DNA of 64,000 bases from Streptomyces thermolilacinus SPC6 (GCF_000478605.2 NZ_ASHX02000001.1:3978501-4042500), one strand, 5' to 3'; numbered from the stretch's first letter, positions 27,302-36,780 are shown. Numbers and translations are program-made. Notes: generated from the sequence alone by a model not told the origin.

Positions 27302-27504
27302 GGCTCCTCGGAGGTACGTAAGGACGGCCCGGGGCGGCGACGGCCCCGGGGCCCGGGGCGAACCCGGCGGGCGGACAGGAGTATCGCCCGCCACGTTACC
27401 GCGAACGGGGGACACCGCCGCGACCCGCCCGGCCGGTGCGACGGGCCGTTGATCGTATGGGCCTACTGTGGCGATCCCCCCATTCGCCCGCGGAGGTGTC
27501 CCTC

Positions 27505-29103
27505 GTGCCCACGCCGCCCCGCCGACCCGCCCGCCAGGTCCCCCGACCGCCGGCCCCCGGCGCGAGACGGCCGGCCGGCGGCGGAGGGCAGCCGGTCGGC
27601 CCGCGCCCCCGGCGGGAGACACGACCGCGCGCACCCCACGTACGCACCCCGCCGCAGCCGCGTCGGCGGCAGCCTCCGGGCGCCCCGCCCCGGCCGCCTC
27701 GGCGCCGCCGGGGCCGGTGGGCCGCGCGGATGGCGACCGCCCTGTCCGTCCTGGTCCTCGCGGCGGGCGGCATCGGCCACGCCGTCGTCACCAGCCTCGA
27801 CACGGGCATCGGCCGCGTGGACGCCTTCAAGGACATGAAGAACCGCCCCACCGCGGGTCACGGCACGAACATCCTGGTCGTCGGCACCGACGGCCGCGAC
27901 AAGGTCACCCCCGCCGACAAGGCCCGCTACCGGCTCGGCGGCGCCCCCTGCAACTGCACCGACACGATCATGCTGGCCCACATCTCGGAGGACCGTAAGC
28001 GCGCCAGCCTCGTCTCGCTGCCCCGCGACTCGTACGCCGAGCTGCCCGAGCACACCGACGCCACCACCGGCGAACGCCACGACGGCCACCCGGTCAAGCT
28101 GAACGCCGCGTACGCCGAGGGCGGGGCCAACCTCACCGTACGGACCGTCGAGCGGATGACCGGCGTGAAGATCGACCACTACCTGGAGATCGACTTCACC
28201 AGCTTCATGCGCACCGTCGACGCCGTCGGCGGCGTCCGGATCTGCACCGCCCGCCCCATAAAGGACCCGTACACCGGGCTCGACCTGCCCGCCGGGACCC
28301 ACACCCTCGACGGCGGCAAGGCCCTCCAGTACGTCCGCTCCCGCCATGTGGACGGGGCGTCCGACCTGGGGCGGATGGAGCGGCAGCAGCGGTTCGTCGC
28401 CGCGCTCATCGACCGGGTGGCGGGCAGCGGCGCGCTGCTCAACCCGGTGCGGTTCCGGCAGGTCCTGGACGCGATGGCCGGCTCGGTACGCGCCGACCGG
28501 GGCTTCGGTACGGAGCAGATGCTGGCGCTGGCCAAGGCGATGCGCGGGCTCACGGCCGCCTCGTCCGAGTTCACGTCCGTGCCGGTCGCCGCGACCGGGA
28601 TGCGCGTCGAGGGCATCGGCTCGACGGTGAGGTGGGACGCGCCGCGGGCGCAGGAGCTGTTCGCGGCCCTCCGCGAGGACCGGCCGCTCGCCACCAGGCC
28701 CGTCAAGGCCGAGCCGCGCCGCACGGTCGTGGACGTACCGCCCCGCAACATCCGGGTGCAGGTGTACAACGGCACGGCGGTGCGGGGCCTGGGCGCCCGC
28801 GTGGACGCCGCGCTGCGGGCGACGGGCTTCGACACGACCCGCACCCCGTACAACGCCGACCGGCGGGACACCGCGCGGACCGTCGTCCGGTACGACCCGC
28901 GCTGGGACCGCTCGGCGAAGTCCCTCGCGGCCGCCCTGCCGGGCGCCGAACTGCGGGCCGTGGCGGGGCAGGGGCCGCTGATGAAGGTGACGGCGGGCAC
29001 GGACTTCAAGGCCGTACGGCCGGTGCGCGCCGAGAGCCCGGCACCGGCCCGCCCGTCCGGCAAGCCGGAGGCCCTCACCGGCGACCAGGTCGTCTGCCCC
29101 TGA
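27505..29103 (+). CDS. LCP family protein with C-terminal LytR_C domain
   Basis: 532 residues from a GTG with GGAGGTG seven bases upstream. A proline/arginine-rich cytoplasmic head (~75 residues) precedes one membrane span (~80-97). The LCP domain follows with ILVVGTDGRDKV, VSLPRDSYAELPEH, RTVERMTGVKIDHYLEIDF and QYVRSRHVDGASDLGRMERQ, including the substrate-binding Arg/Asp set. A LytR_C domain near residues ~410-490 opens with IRVQVYNGTAVRGLGARV. It probably transfers a polyprenyl-linked glycopolymer to peptidoglycan outside the cell. It is the first of five LCP genes in a 9-kb stretch. Confidence 0.92.
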   Translation: MPTPPRRPARQVPRPPAPGARRPAGGGGQPVGPRPRRETRPRAPHVRTPPQPRRRQPPGAPPRPPRRRRGRWAARMATALSVLVLAAGGIGHAVVTSLDTGIGRVDAFKDMKNRPTAGHGTNILVVGTDGRDKVTPADKARYRLGGAPCNCTDTIMLAHISEDRKRASLVSLPRDSYAELPEHTDATTGERHDGHPVKLNAAYAEGGANLTVRTVERMTGVKIDHYLEIDFTSFMRTVDAVGGVRICTARPIKDPYTGLDLPAGTHTLDGGKALQYVRSRHVDGASDLGRMERQQRFVAALIDRVAGSGALLNPVRFRQVLDAMAGSVRADRGFGTEQMLALAKAMRGLTAASSEFTSVPVAATGMRVEGIGSTVRWDAPRAQELFAALREDRPLATRPVKAEPRRTVVDVPPRNIRVQVYNGTAVRGLGARVDAALRATGFDTTRTPYNADRRDTARTVVRYDPRWDRSAKSLAAALPGAELRAVAGQGPLMKVTAGTDFKAVRPVRAESPAPARPSGKPEALTGDQVVCP

Positions 29104-29158
29104 CGCGCCCGAGGCGGCGTGCCGCCGAGGCCCCGCGGCGCCGGACACGCTGCTGCCC

Positions 29159-29190
29159 TGAGGCCCCGGGACCAGAGGCCGGGGGCCTCA
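29159..29190. terminator. Hairpin between convergent LCP and thioesterase genes
   Basis: TGAGGCCCCGG (29159-29169) pairs with CCGGGGGCCTCA (29179-29190), with one extra G as a bulge and a nine-base loop. Confidence 0.65.
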
Positions 29191-29214
29191 GCCGGCCCCC
29201 GGGGCCCGGCGTGC

Positions 29215-29748
29215 TCAGTCGTCGATGCCCTCCGCCGCCCGGCGCTCGCGCAGCTCCTTGATGGCGCGGCGGCGGGCCAGGCGGTGGGTGCGGCGGATCT
29301 GGGCCTCCTGGTAGCGGCGCTTGTCGCGCTCCGTCTCCGGGATCACCGGCGGTACGGGACGGGGCTTGCCGTCCGCGTCCACGGCGGCGAACACCAGGTA
29401 CGCCGAGCCGACCTGCGTGGCCGGAGTGGACTCGTTCCACCGCTCGGCCAGCACCCGCACGCCGACCTCCATCGAGGACCGGCCCGTCCAGTTGACCTGC
29501 GCCTTCACATGGACGAGGTCCCCGACGCGCACCGGCTCCAGGAACACCATCTCGTCCATGGACGCGGTCACCGCGGGCCCGCCGGAGTGGCGTCCGGCGA
29601 CCGCGCCCGCCGCGTCGTCCACCAGCTTCATGATCACGCCGCCGTGCACCGTGCCGAGCAGATTCGTGTCGTTGCCCGTCATGATGTGGCTGAGCGTGGT
29701 GCGGGACGCCGAGGTCGGCTTGCCCTCGGGGATGGCCTGGTCTGTCAT
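29215..29748 (-). CDS. Acyl-CoA thioesterase (hotdog fold, cytosolic acyl-CoA hydrolase type)
   Basis: 177 residues. The single hotdog domain has the active-site region NLLGTVHGGVIMKLVDDAAGAVAGRH, where Asn and Asp positions match the YciA/BACH-like family, and SMDEMVFLEPVRVGDLVHVKAQV. It hydrolyses acyl-CoA to free acid and CoA in the cytoplasm. The ATG at 29748 follows GGTGGAGGGC. The C-terminal ~45 residues are strongly charged (KRRYQEAQIRRTHRLARRRA) and helical, an extension beyond the minimal domain. It has no evident link to the LCP genes around it. Confidence 0.9.
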   Translation of the reverse strand: MTDQAIPEGKPTSASRTTLSHIMTGNDTNLLGTVHGGVIMKLVDDAAGAVAGRHSGGPAVTASMDEMVFLEPVRVGDLVHVKAQVNWTGRSSMEVGVRVLAERWNESTPATQVGSAYLVFAAVDADGKPRPVPPVIPETERDKRRYQEAQIRRTHRLARRRAIKELRERRAAEGIDD

Positions 29749-29867
29749 GCCCTCCACCATATGCCCGGAGTCGGGAAGCTCCGCATTGCATCAGCTTCGC
29801 TACAGCGGAGCCCCGATTCCCCACCCGCCCTGTAGGGGCCGCACGGGCGCGCGGCACACTGTTGCGC

Positions 29868-31154
29868 ATGAATGACTGGCCTGAAGGATGGTCCGGCGGC
29901 CGTGACGGGCGTCACGGCCGCGGCAGCGCCGACGCCCAGCCCGAGGGCGCCCGCGTCATGCCCCACGTACGGCCCGGGTCCGTGCCGCCGCAGCAGCGGC
30001 AGGGGTACGACGACGTGGCCGGCCACGCCGCCGCGTCGTACGACAGCGGCTACAACACGGGCCAGGTCTACGGCGTCCCGCGCGGCGCGGGTCCCGGCGG
30101 CCCGGGAGGCCCCGGAGGCGGCGGCCACGGAACCGGCATGCCGCCCTCGCCGTCGTACAGCCCCGGCGCGCGCCCCGCGGACTGGGGCCGCCGGATCAAG
30201 GTCGGCGCCATCACGGTCGCCGTCGTCCTCGTGGCCACGACGATCGGCACGTACTTCTGGGCCGACGGCAAGATGCGCCGCGAGGTGGACCTCGCCAAGG
30301 TCATCGAGCGCCCCCAGGAGGGCGACTGCACCACGTACCTCATCGTCGGCTCCGACAGCCGCGAGGGCATGACGGCCGAGGACAAGAAGCGCCTGCACAC
30401 CGGCTCCGCCGACGGCAAGCGCACCGACTCGATGATGATCCTCGCCGCGTGCGGCAGCGGGAACACGATGATCTCCCTGCCGCGCGACTCGGACGTGGAG
30501 ATCCCCACCTTCGTCGGCTCCGAGTCGGGCAAGACCTTCAAGGGCACCGGCCGCCGGGTGAAGCTGAACGCCGCGTACGCCGAGGACGGCCCCGAGCTGC
30601 TCGTCCGCACCGTCGAGCACAACACCGGCCTGCGCATCGACCACTACGCGGAGATCGGTTTCGCGGGCTTCGCCAACATCGTGGACGCGCTCGGCGGCGT
30701 CGAGATGACCATCGAGAAGGGCTTCAAGGACAAGAAGTCCGGCGCCGACTTCCAGGCGGGCAAGCAGACCCTCGACGGCGAGCAGGCCCTCGCCTTCGTC
30801 CGCACCCGGTACGCCTTCGCCGAGTCGGACCTGGCGCGGACGAAGAACCAGCAGAAGTTCCTCGCCGCGCTCGCGAGCCAGGCGGCGACGCCCGGCACGG
30901 TCCTCAACCCGTTCAAGCTGTACCCGACGCTCGGCGCCGGGCTCGACACGCTGATCGTGGACAAGGACATGTCGCTGTTCGACCTCGCCGAGATGTTCTT
31001 CGCGATGAAGAGCGTCAACGGCGGCGACGGCACGTCCATGAACATGCCCGTGTCGGGCAGCCGCGGCGGCAACCTCGTCTGGGACAAGGCGAAGGTGAAG
31101 GAGCTGGTGCGGCAGATCCAGAACGACGAGAAGGTCACCGTCACCGAGAAGTGA
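29868..31154 (+). CDS. LCP family protein
   Basis: 428 residues. The first ~105 residues are a Gly/Pro/His-rich disordered cytoplasmic region. One membrane span (~112-132) and the LCP domain follow: CTTYLIVGSDSREGM, MISLPRDSDVEIP, RTVEHNTGLRIDHYAEIGF, and AFVRTRYAFAESDLARTKNQ, with conserved Arg/Asp residues present. No LytR_C domain is seen. No ribosome-binding site precedes the ATG (or an in-frame TTG at 29862), so a leaderless message is possible. It likely ligates glycopolymers to the wall. Two hairpins follow. Confidence 0.92.
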   Translation: MNDWPEGWSGGRDGRHGRGSADAQPEGARVMPHVRPGSVPPQQRQGYDDVAGHAAASYDSGYNTGQVYGVPRGAGPGGPGGPGGGGHGTGMPPSPSYSPGARPADWGRRIKVGAITVAVVLVATTIGTYFWADGKMRREVDLAKVIERPQEGDCTTYLIVGSDSREGMTAEDKKRLHTGSADGKRTDSMMILAACGSGNTMISLPRDSDVEIPTFVGSESGKTFKGTGRRVKLNAAYAEDGPELLVRTVEHNTGLRIDHYAEIGFAGFANIVDALGGVEMTIEKGFKDKKSGADFQAGKQTLDGEQALAFVRTRYAFAESDLARTKNQQKFLAALASQAATPGTVLNPFKLYPTLGAGLDTLIVDKDMSLFDLAEMFFAMKSVNGGDGTSMNMPVSGSRGGNLVWDKAKVKELVRQIQNDEKVTVTEK

Positions 31155-31173
31155 CGCGCGGGCGGTACGAGAG

Positions 31174-31213
31174 GGGCGGGGCCGGTCACCGTACGAGGTG
31201 ACCGGCCCCGCCC
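31174..31213 (+). terminator. Strong hairpin after the LCP gene
   Basis: A perfect 17-bp stem, GGGCGGGGCCGGTCACC (31174-31190) with its complement at 31197-31213, has a six-base loop. It starts 20 bases past the stop at 31154. Confidence 0.88.
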
Positions 31214-31229
31214 TTCATGCCGTACGGCC

Positions 31230-31268
31230 CTACGCGCGCGGAGGGCGCGCCCGCCTCCGCGCGCGTAG
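31230..31268 (-). terminator. Second hairpin, on the side of the convergent LCP gene
   Basis: CTACGCGCGCGGAGG (31230-31244) pairs exactly with CCTCCGCGCGCGTAG (31254-31268), loop nine bases. It lies 37 bases past the stop of the minus-strand LCP gene at 31305. Confidence 0.8.
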
Positions 31269-31304
31269 GCGGTACGGCCCCGCACGCGGCGGGGCCGTAC
31301 CCGG

Positions 31305-33152
31305 CTACCAGCGGTAGGGCTTGTAGACGTCCATGCACTCGGCCTTCGCGCCGTTGGAGTTCTCGGCCTCCGGCGGCAGGTCACCGGCCTTGGGGGAGTC
31401 CTGCTTAGGGAACGTGTCGCCCTCGCGCCAGTCCCCGCCGATCGTCAGCGTCAGCCCGTCCACGTCGCCGGCGGGCCGCACGGCACCGGTCGGCAGGCCG
31501 AGCGCCTTCGCAACGGACAGCGCGTCCGCCTTGCCCTGCGCGCCCGCCGACTCCGGGTAGGCGAGCAGCGTCTCGGCCTTCGGAGCCGCCGTCTGGGATG
31601 CCTCGGCCTGCGTGAAGCCCTTGCCGCGCAGCACGTCCTTGATGCTGCCCGCGCGGCCCTTCACCGCGTACTGCCCGTCCACCCCGGTGCCGTTGACGAC
31701 CGTCACGGCGAGCGAGGCGGGCGCCGCTGCGGGCGGACCGGGGTCCTTCGGCGCGGTGGACGGCTTCTTCGAGGTGTCCGGGCCGCCGTTGGCGTCGAAG
31801 GGGATGTCCTCGCGGAGCATCTTCCAGATCTGCTGCGCGGGCTTCTGAGCGGGCAGCAGATGCGCCCGGTTCTGGTGGTCCTCGACCGTCGGCAGCGTCG
31901 TCATGGTGATGCGGTTGACGGGGACGTCCTTCAACTCCATGGCCAGGTCGAAGAGGTCCTGCACCCTGCCCAGCTCGTCGGAGACCTGGAGCGCCTTGGT
32001 CCCGGCCTCCGCCAGGTCCATGATGCGGCCGGTGTCCGTGAACGCGTTCTGCTGCTTCAGCTGGCGCAGCATCGCGTTCATGTACATGTGCTGGGCCTTG
32101 GCGCGGCCCTGGTCGTTGAAGAAGGCGTGCCGGGTGCGCAGCCACGCCAGCGCCTGCTCGCCCTTGATGTACGTCTCGCCCTTGCGCAGCTTGAGCCCGG
32201 AGCCGCCCTTGACCTGGGCGGTGGGCCGGTCCCACACGTTGTCCTTGACGCACACGGGGACGCCGCCGACCGCGTCGGCCATCCGCACCACGCCCGCGAA
32301 GTCCACCATCATCCAGTGGTCGATGTAGACGCCGGTCAGCTTCTCCCAGGTGGTGAGGGTGCAGCCGGGCCCGCCGCGCTGGAGCGACTCGGTGATGATC
32401 CGGTTGGTCGGCGGGAACTCCTCGCCCGTTTCCGCGTCCTTGCAGGCGGGGATGTCGACGCGGGTGTCGCGCGGGATGCTCACCACGGCGGCGCTCTTGC
32501 GGTCGGCGGAGACGTGCAGCAGCATCTGGACGTCACCGCGCGGCTTGTCGCCGACGGTGTCCTTGGCGCCGCCGAGGGCCAGGTTCTCCTTGGAGTTACG
32601 GCCGTCCGCGCCGATCAGCAGGATGTTCAGCGGGGTGTTGCCGGACGCGTCGGGGGCGGCCTTCTGCACGCCGCTGTCGCCGCCGCTGCGGTCGCCGCTG
32701 CGGATGTTGCCGTTGAGGTGCTCGATGTAGAGGTATCCGGCGCCCGCCGTGGCGAGTATCAGCAGCGACACGACCGAGGCCACCCAGCGCAGCACCCGCC
32801 GTTTGCCGCTCCTCGCCCGTCGGCGGGGCCGCCCGCCGGCCCTGCGGCGCCCGCCCCCCGCGCCCCGTCGGCCGGGCGCGGATCTTCCGCCCGGCCCGCC
32901 GTCGTCCTCCTCGTCCGGGGCGTCGCCCTCCGCGCGCCGGGCAGCCCTGCGCCCGGTACCGGACCCGGCGCCCGCGCCCCTTCCCGTACCGCCGTCGGAG
33001 CCGTCGTCCGTTCCGGCGGCGCCCTGGCCGCCGGAGCGGCCGTCGGCCTGGCCCGCCGTGTCGAGGCCGTCGTCCCAGCCCGTGTCACGGGCCTTCCGGG
33101 CGTGCGGGACGCCGTCCCGCGTCCCCTCCCCACGCACGCTGCTGTGTCCCAC
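31305..33152 (-). CDS. LCP family protein with LytR_C domain and long acidic/basic cytoplasmic head
   Basis: 615 residues from a GTG preceded by AGGGGAGACGTGG. The head (~130 residues) is Gly/Asp/Arg-rich and ends in a very basic patch before one membrane span (~140-160). The LCP domain has ILLIGADGRNSKENLAL, VSIPRDTRVDIP and LTTWEKLTGVYIDHWMMVDF. The usual RxRy...D.xR..Q.. segment reads RTRHAFFNDQGRAKAQHMY, which keeps the first Arg pair but is the most divergent of the six LCPs here. A LytR_C-type domain begins at LAVTVVNGTGVDGQYAV. It is probably the second gene of a unit with the LCP gene at 33196, 43 bases away. Confidence 0.9.
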   Translation of the reverse strand: MGHSSVRGEGTRDGVPHARKARDTGWDDGLDTAGQADGRSGGQGAAGTDDGSDGGTGRGAGAGSGTGRRAARRAEGDAPDEEDDGGPGGRSAPGRRGAGGGRRRAGGRPRRRARSGKRRVLRWVASVVSLLILATAGAGYLYIEHLNGNIRSGDRSGGDSGVQKAAPDASGNTPLNILLIGADGRNSKENLALGGAKDTVGDKPRGDVQMLLHVSADRKSAAVVSIPRDTRVDIPACKDAETGEEFPPTNRIITESLQRGGPGCTLTTWEKLTGVYIDHWMMVDFAGVVRMADAVGGVPVCVKDNVWDRPTAQVKGGSGLKLRKGETYIKGEQALAWLRTRHAFFNDQGRAKAQHMYMNAMLRQLKQQNAFTDTGRIMDLAEAGTKALQVSDELGRVQDLFDLAMELKDVPVNRITMTTLPTVEDHQNRAHLLPAQKPAQQIWKMLREDIPFDANGGPDTSKKPSTAPKDPGPPAAAPASLAVTVVNGTGVDGQYAVKGRAGSIKDVLRGKGFTQAEASQTAAPKAETLLAYPESAGAQGKADALSVAKALGLPTGAVRPAGDVDGLTLTIGGDWREGDTFPKQDSPKAGDLPPEAENSNGAKAECMDVYKPYRW

Positions 33153-33195
33153 CCACGTCTCCCCTGGTGAAAATCCCCTGTGGATCAGGTGCGCG

Positions 33196-35004
33196 TCACT
33201 TCGCGCACACCTGCTTGTCCGCTGCCACCGCACCCTCCGGCGCCTTCGCCGGACCGGTGAGGGGCACCCCCGCACCCTTGAAGTCCTTGCCGAGGGTGAG
33301 GGTCATCGGCTCGCGCTCCCCTGCGTCCGCCGTGCCCTGCTTCAGCGCCGCCGCGGGCAGCCCCATGAGGTCCGCGAGCGCGCGGGCCTGGTCCGCCTGG
33401 TTCGGCGCGAACTCCAGCGTCGTCTTCGGGATGTCCGCCGGAGCGTTGGCCTTGTTCGACGACTTCAGCACTCCGGCCGAGTTCTGGAGCCAGTTGATGG
33501 TGGACTGGGCGCCGCCGCGGACACCGCTGCCGTTGTACACGTCGACGCGTACGTCGGAGGGCTTGGCGCGGGGACCCTCGAGGAGTGCCGCCTGTGTCGC
33601 CTTCTCGGCGTTCTTGGCGTCCTTCTCCTTCTGCTCCACCTCGCTGAGCGAGATGTCGTTCTTGATGATCGAGAAGAGCGGCTCGGCCTTCGCCTCGTTG
33701 AGGACGACCGTCGCCTTGATCTTCTCGTGCGGGTTGTCGAGCACCGGGACCGTGGCGAACGTGATGTTCTTCGGGTCGACCTTGGCGACCTCCATGCCCA
33801 GCTCCTGGAGCTTCTTGACGCTGCCTATGCCGTCGTCGACGGTGAGCGCCTTGGTCGCCGCGTCGGCGAGGTCCAGCAGCTTCGACGGGCTGGTCAGCGT
33901 CTCGCTCGACTTCATCTGACGGAACATCGCGCCCATGAACTGCTGCTGCGTCTGGATGCGGCTCAGGTCGCTCTTGTTCCCGAACGCCTGACGCGTACGG
34001 ACGAACGCCAGCGCCTGCTCGCCCTGGATGAGGCTCTTGCCCTTCGGCAGGTCGAGGCCGGACTTGTCGTCCTTCACGGCCTCCTCGACGCACACCTCGA
34101 CACCGCCGACCGCCGTCGAGAGGGTCTTCACGGCGTTGAAGTCGACCATCATGAAGTGGTCGATGGGGACGCCGGTCATCTTGTGGACGGTGGCCATGGT
34201 GCAGCCGGGGTTGCGGTCCATCTGGCCGAGGCTGGTGTTGAAGCGCACCCCGCTCTGTGCCGGGATCGTCTTCTCCGTCCCGTCCTCCAGCCGGACCGTG
34301 CACTCGGGGATGTCGGTGATCAGGTCGCGCGGGATGGACAGGGCCGTGGCGTTCGTCCGGTCCTTCGACACGTGCAGCAGGATCGTCGTGTCGGCGTGGC
34401 CGGGGCTGTTCTTGTCGCCGTAGCCGGAGTTGCCGTCGCCGGTGCGCTTGTCGGTGCCGATGACCAGGATGTTGATGGCCTGGTCCTTCTTGAACCCGTT
34501 GCCGCCGCCCGCGCCCGCGACGTCGATGGTGCTGAGGTTCCCGTCGAGCCGCTCGTACAGGTAGTAGGCGACACCGCCGGTGGCGAGCAGGGTGAACGCG
34601 GTGACGCCGCCGGTCCACATCAGGACCTTCTTGGTACGGCTCTTCTTGTCCTTCGCCTTGCCCCTGCGCCGTCCCGAGGCGGCCGGTGCCGCGGCCCGGC
34701 GCCCGCCGCCCTGCGCGGGCGGCTCGGCGGTACGGCGCCTGCGCTGGCCGGGCACCTCCGGCGCGCGGCGCCGCGTACCGGTCGGCGCGTCCTCGTCGGC
34801 GGCGTCCGGCGCCTTGGCCGGTTCTGAGGCCCTGCGGGCGGCGCGGCGGCCCTGCGGGGGCGGGGTGCTGGAGCGGGGTGTCCCGGAGGGTGGCTGCCCT
34901 GTGGAGTGGTCCAGTCGCAGTTCGTAGTTACCGGTCTGCGGGTTGAGTACCCACTGGTCGGCGGGGTCGATCTCCTCCGCCCCTCCACGGCTGTGCGCGT
35001 CCAC
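33196..35004 (-). CDS. LCP family protein with LytR_C domain
   Basis: 602 residues from the GTG at 35004 (an ATG at 35076 is possible, but similarity to relatives as I remember them starts at DAHSRGGAEEIDPADQWVL). The long head is Arg/Pro-rich. One membrane span (~155-175) precedes the LCP domain: NILVIGTDKRTGDGNSG, LSIPRDLITDIPEC, ATVHKMTGVPIDHFMMVDF, and AFVRTRQAFGNKSDLSRIQT. A coiled-coil-like stretch rich in Lys/Glu (KEKDAKNAEKATQ) links to LytR_C (VRVDVYNGSGVRGGAQSTI). Probably a wall glycopolymer ligase. It lies directly upstream of the similar gene at 31305, which suggests an old duplication. Confidence 0.91.
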   Translation of the reverse strand: MDAHSRGGAEEIDPADQWVLNPQTGNYELRLDHSTGQPPSGTPRSSTPPPQGRRAARRASEPAKAPDAADEDAPTGTRRRAPEVPGQRRRRTAEPPAQGGGRRAAAPAASGRRRGKAKDKKSRTKKVLMWTGGVTAFTLLATGGVAYYLYERLDGNLSTIDVAGAGGGNGFKKDQAINILVIGTDKRTGDGNSGYGDKNSPGHADTTILLHVSKDRTNATALSIPRDLITDIPECTVRLEDGTEKTIPAQSGVRFNTSLGQMDRNPGCTMATVHKMTGVPIDHFMMVDFNAVKTLSTAVGGVEVCVEEAVKDDKSGLDLPKGKSLIQGEQALAFVRTRQAFGNKSDLSRIQTQQQFMGAMFRQMKSSETLTSPSKLLDLADAATKALTVDDGIGSVKKLQELGMEVAKVDPKNITFATVPVLDNPHEKIKATVVLNEAKAEPLFSIIKNDISLSEVEQKEKDAKNAEKATQAALLEGPRAKPSDVRVDVYNGSGVRGGAQSTINWLQNSAGVLKSSNKANAPADIPKTTLEFAPNQADQARALADLMGLPAAALKQGTADAGEREPMTLTLGKDFKGAGVPLTGPAKAPEGAVAADKQVCAK

Positions 35005-35263
35005 GGTTGCCTGAATCCTCCGTCGGTGCCACGCGAGGCGCCCCTCCCCCTCCGGGCGCTCGGTCTTACGATCCACGGGTGCGCGTCCTGCTCGGTCGCC
35101 GCACCGGATCGCGTCACACTATCCGCCCAGTTCAACGCGGGTCGACGTCCGTGACAAATTCCACGGCACTTACAAGCGGGCATTCCGCCCAATCGTCATA
35201 CTCCGCCGCCCCCGTCACGACTTTCCTCACACCTCCCTCGTGGGTCCCTCGCGGTCCCGCCCC

Positions 35264-36463
35264 TTACGGGCACGCGTTCACGGCCGCGTTGGTTCCGGTG
35301 AACGTGGGCACGGGAGCGGGGCTCGCCGCGCCCTCGGGCCCGGCGCTCGCGGCACCGGACGGGCCGCTGCCGGGGCTCGGTCGCGTCGACGGTGCCGGTC
35401 CGTCGCCGCCCCGCTCAGTGGCCGGGACGACCACCACCGGGTCGTCCGCGCGCAGCCGCTTGAACAGCCGCCCCGCGTCCGGCTGCACCAGCTCGTCCCG
35501 GTTCGGGTCGATGTGGTGAGCCTTCCGGGGAACCGTCAGGAACTGCACCTTTTCGGTCGGTACGCTGCGCAGCCGCCGCGCCAGGTCGTACAGGTCCTTC
35601 AGGGAGGCGAGCCCCGGGTCGGTGGTGAGCGACTTGGTGGCCGCGTCGAGGACCGGGTACAGCTTGGCCGGATTGAGCAGCACGCCGTTGCTCTGCACCT
35701 TCGTCACGAGCGCGCCGAGGAACTCCTGCTGCCGGTTCATCCGCTCCGTGTCGCTGCCGTCGCCGAGCGACTTGCGGGCCCGTACGTACCCGAGGGCCTG
35801 CTCCCCGTCGAGCGTCTGCGGCCCGGCCGCCAGCTTGAGCTTGGCGTCCGGGTCGTCGATCGGCTCGCGGACGCACACCCGTACGCCGCCGACCGCGTTC
35901 ACCATGTCCTTGAAGCCCCGGAAGTCGATCACCATGTGGTGGTCCACGCGGATGCCGGTCAGCTTCTCGACCGTACGGATCGTGCACGCCGTCCCGCCGA
36001 GCTGGAACGCCAGGTTGAACTGCGCGAACCGGGGCGCCGACCGCTTGCCCCCGCGCGTGCGGCAGCCGGGCACTTCCACCATCAGGTCGCGTGGGATCGA
36101 CACGGCCGTCACGCCGTGGCCGCGCGCCGACAGATGGAGCAGGATCGTCGTGTCCGACCGCTGCGTGCCCCGGTCCCGCCCGTACTCGGCGTTCTCCCCG
36201 GCCCGGCTGTCGGAGCCGACGAGCAGGATGTTCTTGCCGCCGCGCGGTACCGGCGCGGGGCGCTCGCGCTCGTACCGCCTCAGCTCGGCCAGCGCCGTCG
36301 TGTCGGTGGTGATGTTGCCGTCGAGCTTCCGGTACAGCCACCAGCCGGTCCCGGCGGCCGCGAGGACGACGGCGGACGAGCCGAGCGCCGCCCAGCGCAG
36401 CCACGTCGGCCGGCGGCCGGCCGAGGTGTCCGGGTCCGGGGGAGTGCCGGCGGTGTCCGTCAC
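35264..36463 (-). CDS. LCP family protein
   Basis: 399 residues, GTG start. A short cytoplasmic head and one membrane span (~25-44) precede the LCP domain: NILLVGSDSRAGENAEYG, VSIPRDLMVEVPGC, RTVEKLTGIRVDHHMVIDF, and GYVRARKSLGDGSDTERMNR. Conserved Arg/Asp residues are kept. The C-terminal tail (~350-399) is Pro/Gly/Ser-rich rather than a LytR_C domain. It lies 259 bases upstream of the LCP gene at 33196 in the same direction. Its domain layout resembles the LCP at 14203 more than its neighbours. Presumed to ligate polyprenyl-linked polymer to peptidoglycan. Confidence 0.91.
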   Translation of the reverse strand: MTDTAGTPPDPDTSAGRRPTWLRWAALGSSAVVLAAAGTGWWLYRKLDGNITTDTTALAELRRYERERPAPVPRGGKNILLVGSDSRAGENAEYGRDRGTQRSDTTILLHLSARGHGVTAVSIPRDLMVEVPGCRTRGGKRSAPRFAQFNLAFQLGGTACTIRTVEKLTGIRVDHHMVIDFRGFKDMVNAVGGVRVCVREPIDDPDAKLKLAAGPQTLDGEQALGYVRARKSLGDGSDTERMNRQQEFLGALVTKVQSNGVLLNPAKLYPVLDAATKSLTTDPGLASLKDLYDLARRLRSVPTEKVQFLTVPRKAHHIDPNRDELVQPDAGRLFKRLRADDPVVVVPATERGGDGPAPSTRPSPGSGPSGAASAGPEGAASPAPVPTFTGTNAAVNACP

Positions 36464-36780
36464 GTCGTCAGTCCGTCCTTCGAGGGCGTCGGCGGCACCC
36501 GGGGCGGCCGTCGCGCAGTGAGACGGCGGAGCCCCGCGCGGGTTGTGCGCCGGTGAGGCGTACGCCCGATGATGTACCGGTCGGGCCCCCGGAACCCGGC
36601 GGACTCGGCTCGTCGTCCGCCGGACGGGTGGACCTGGGGACGTGTCGGCCCGCCACGGCCCGGCCGTCGGCCCCCGCCGGCCCCCGGCGGCTCCGCTCGT
36701 GGACCCTCGCCGGGCTTCGTCGGCCCTGGCCCCCGTCAGCCCCCGTCAGCCCTCGTCGGGCTTCGTCGGCCCTGGCCCCG

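Noticed and set aside
35005..35076. Earlier ATG start for the LCP gene at 33196
   Set aside because: The extra 24 residues have no family similarity that I recall, and the GTG at 35004 opens the conserved N-terminus; the choice is not certain because the ribosome-binding site is spaced loosely.
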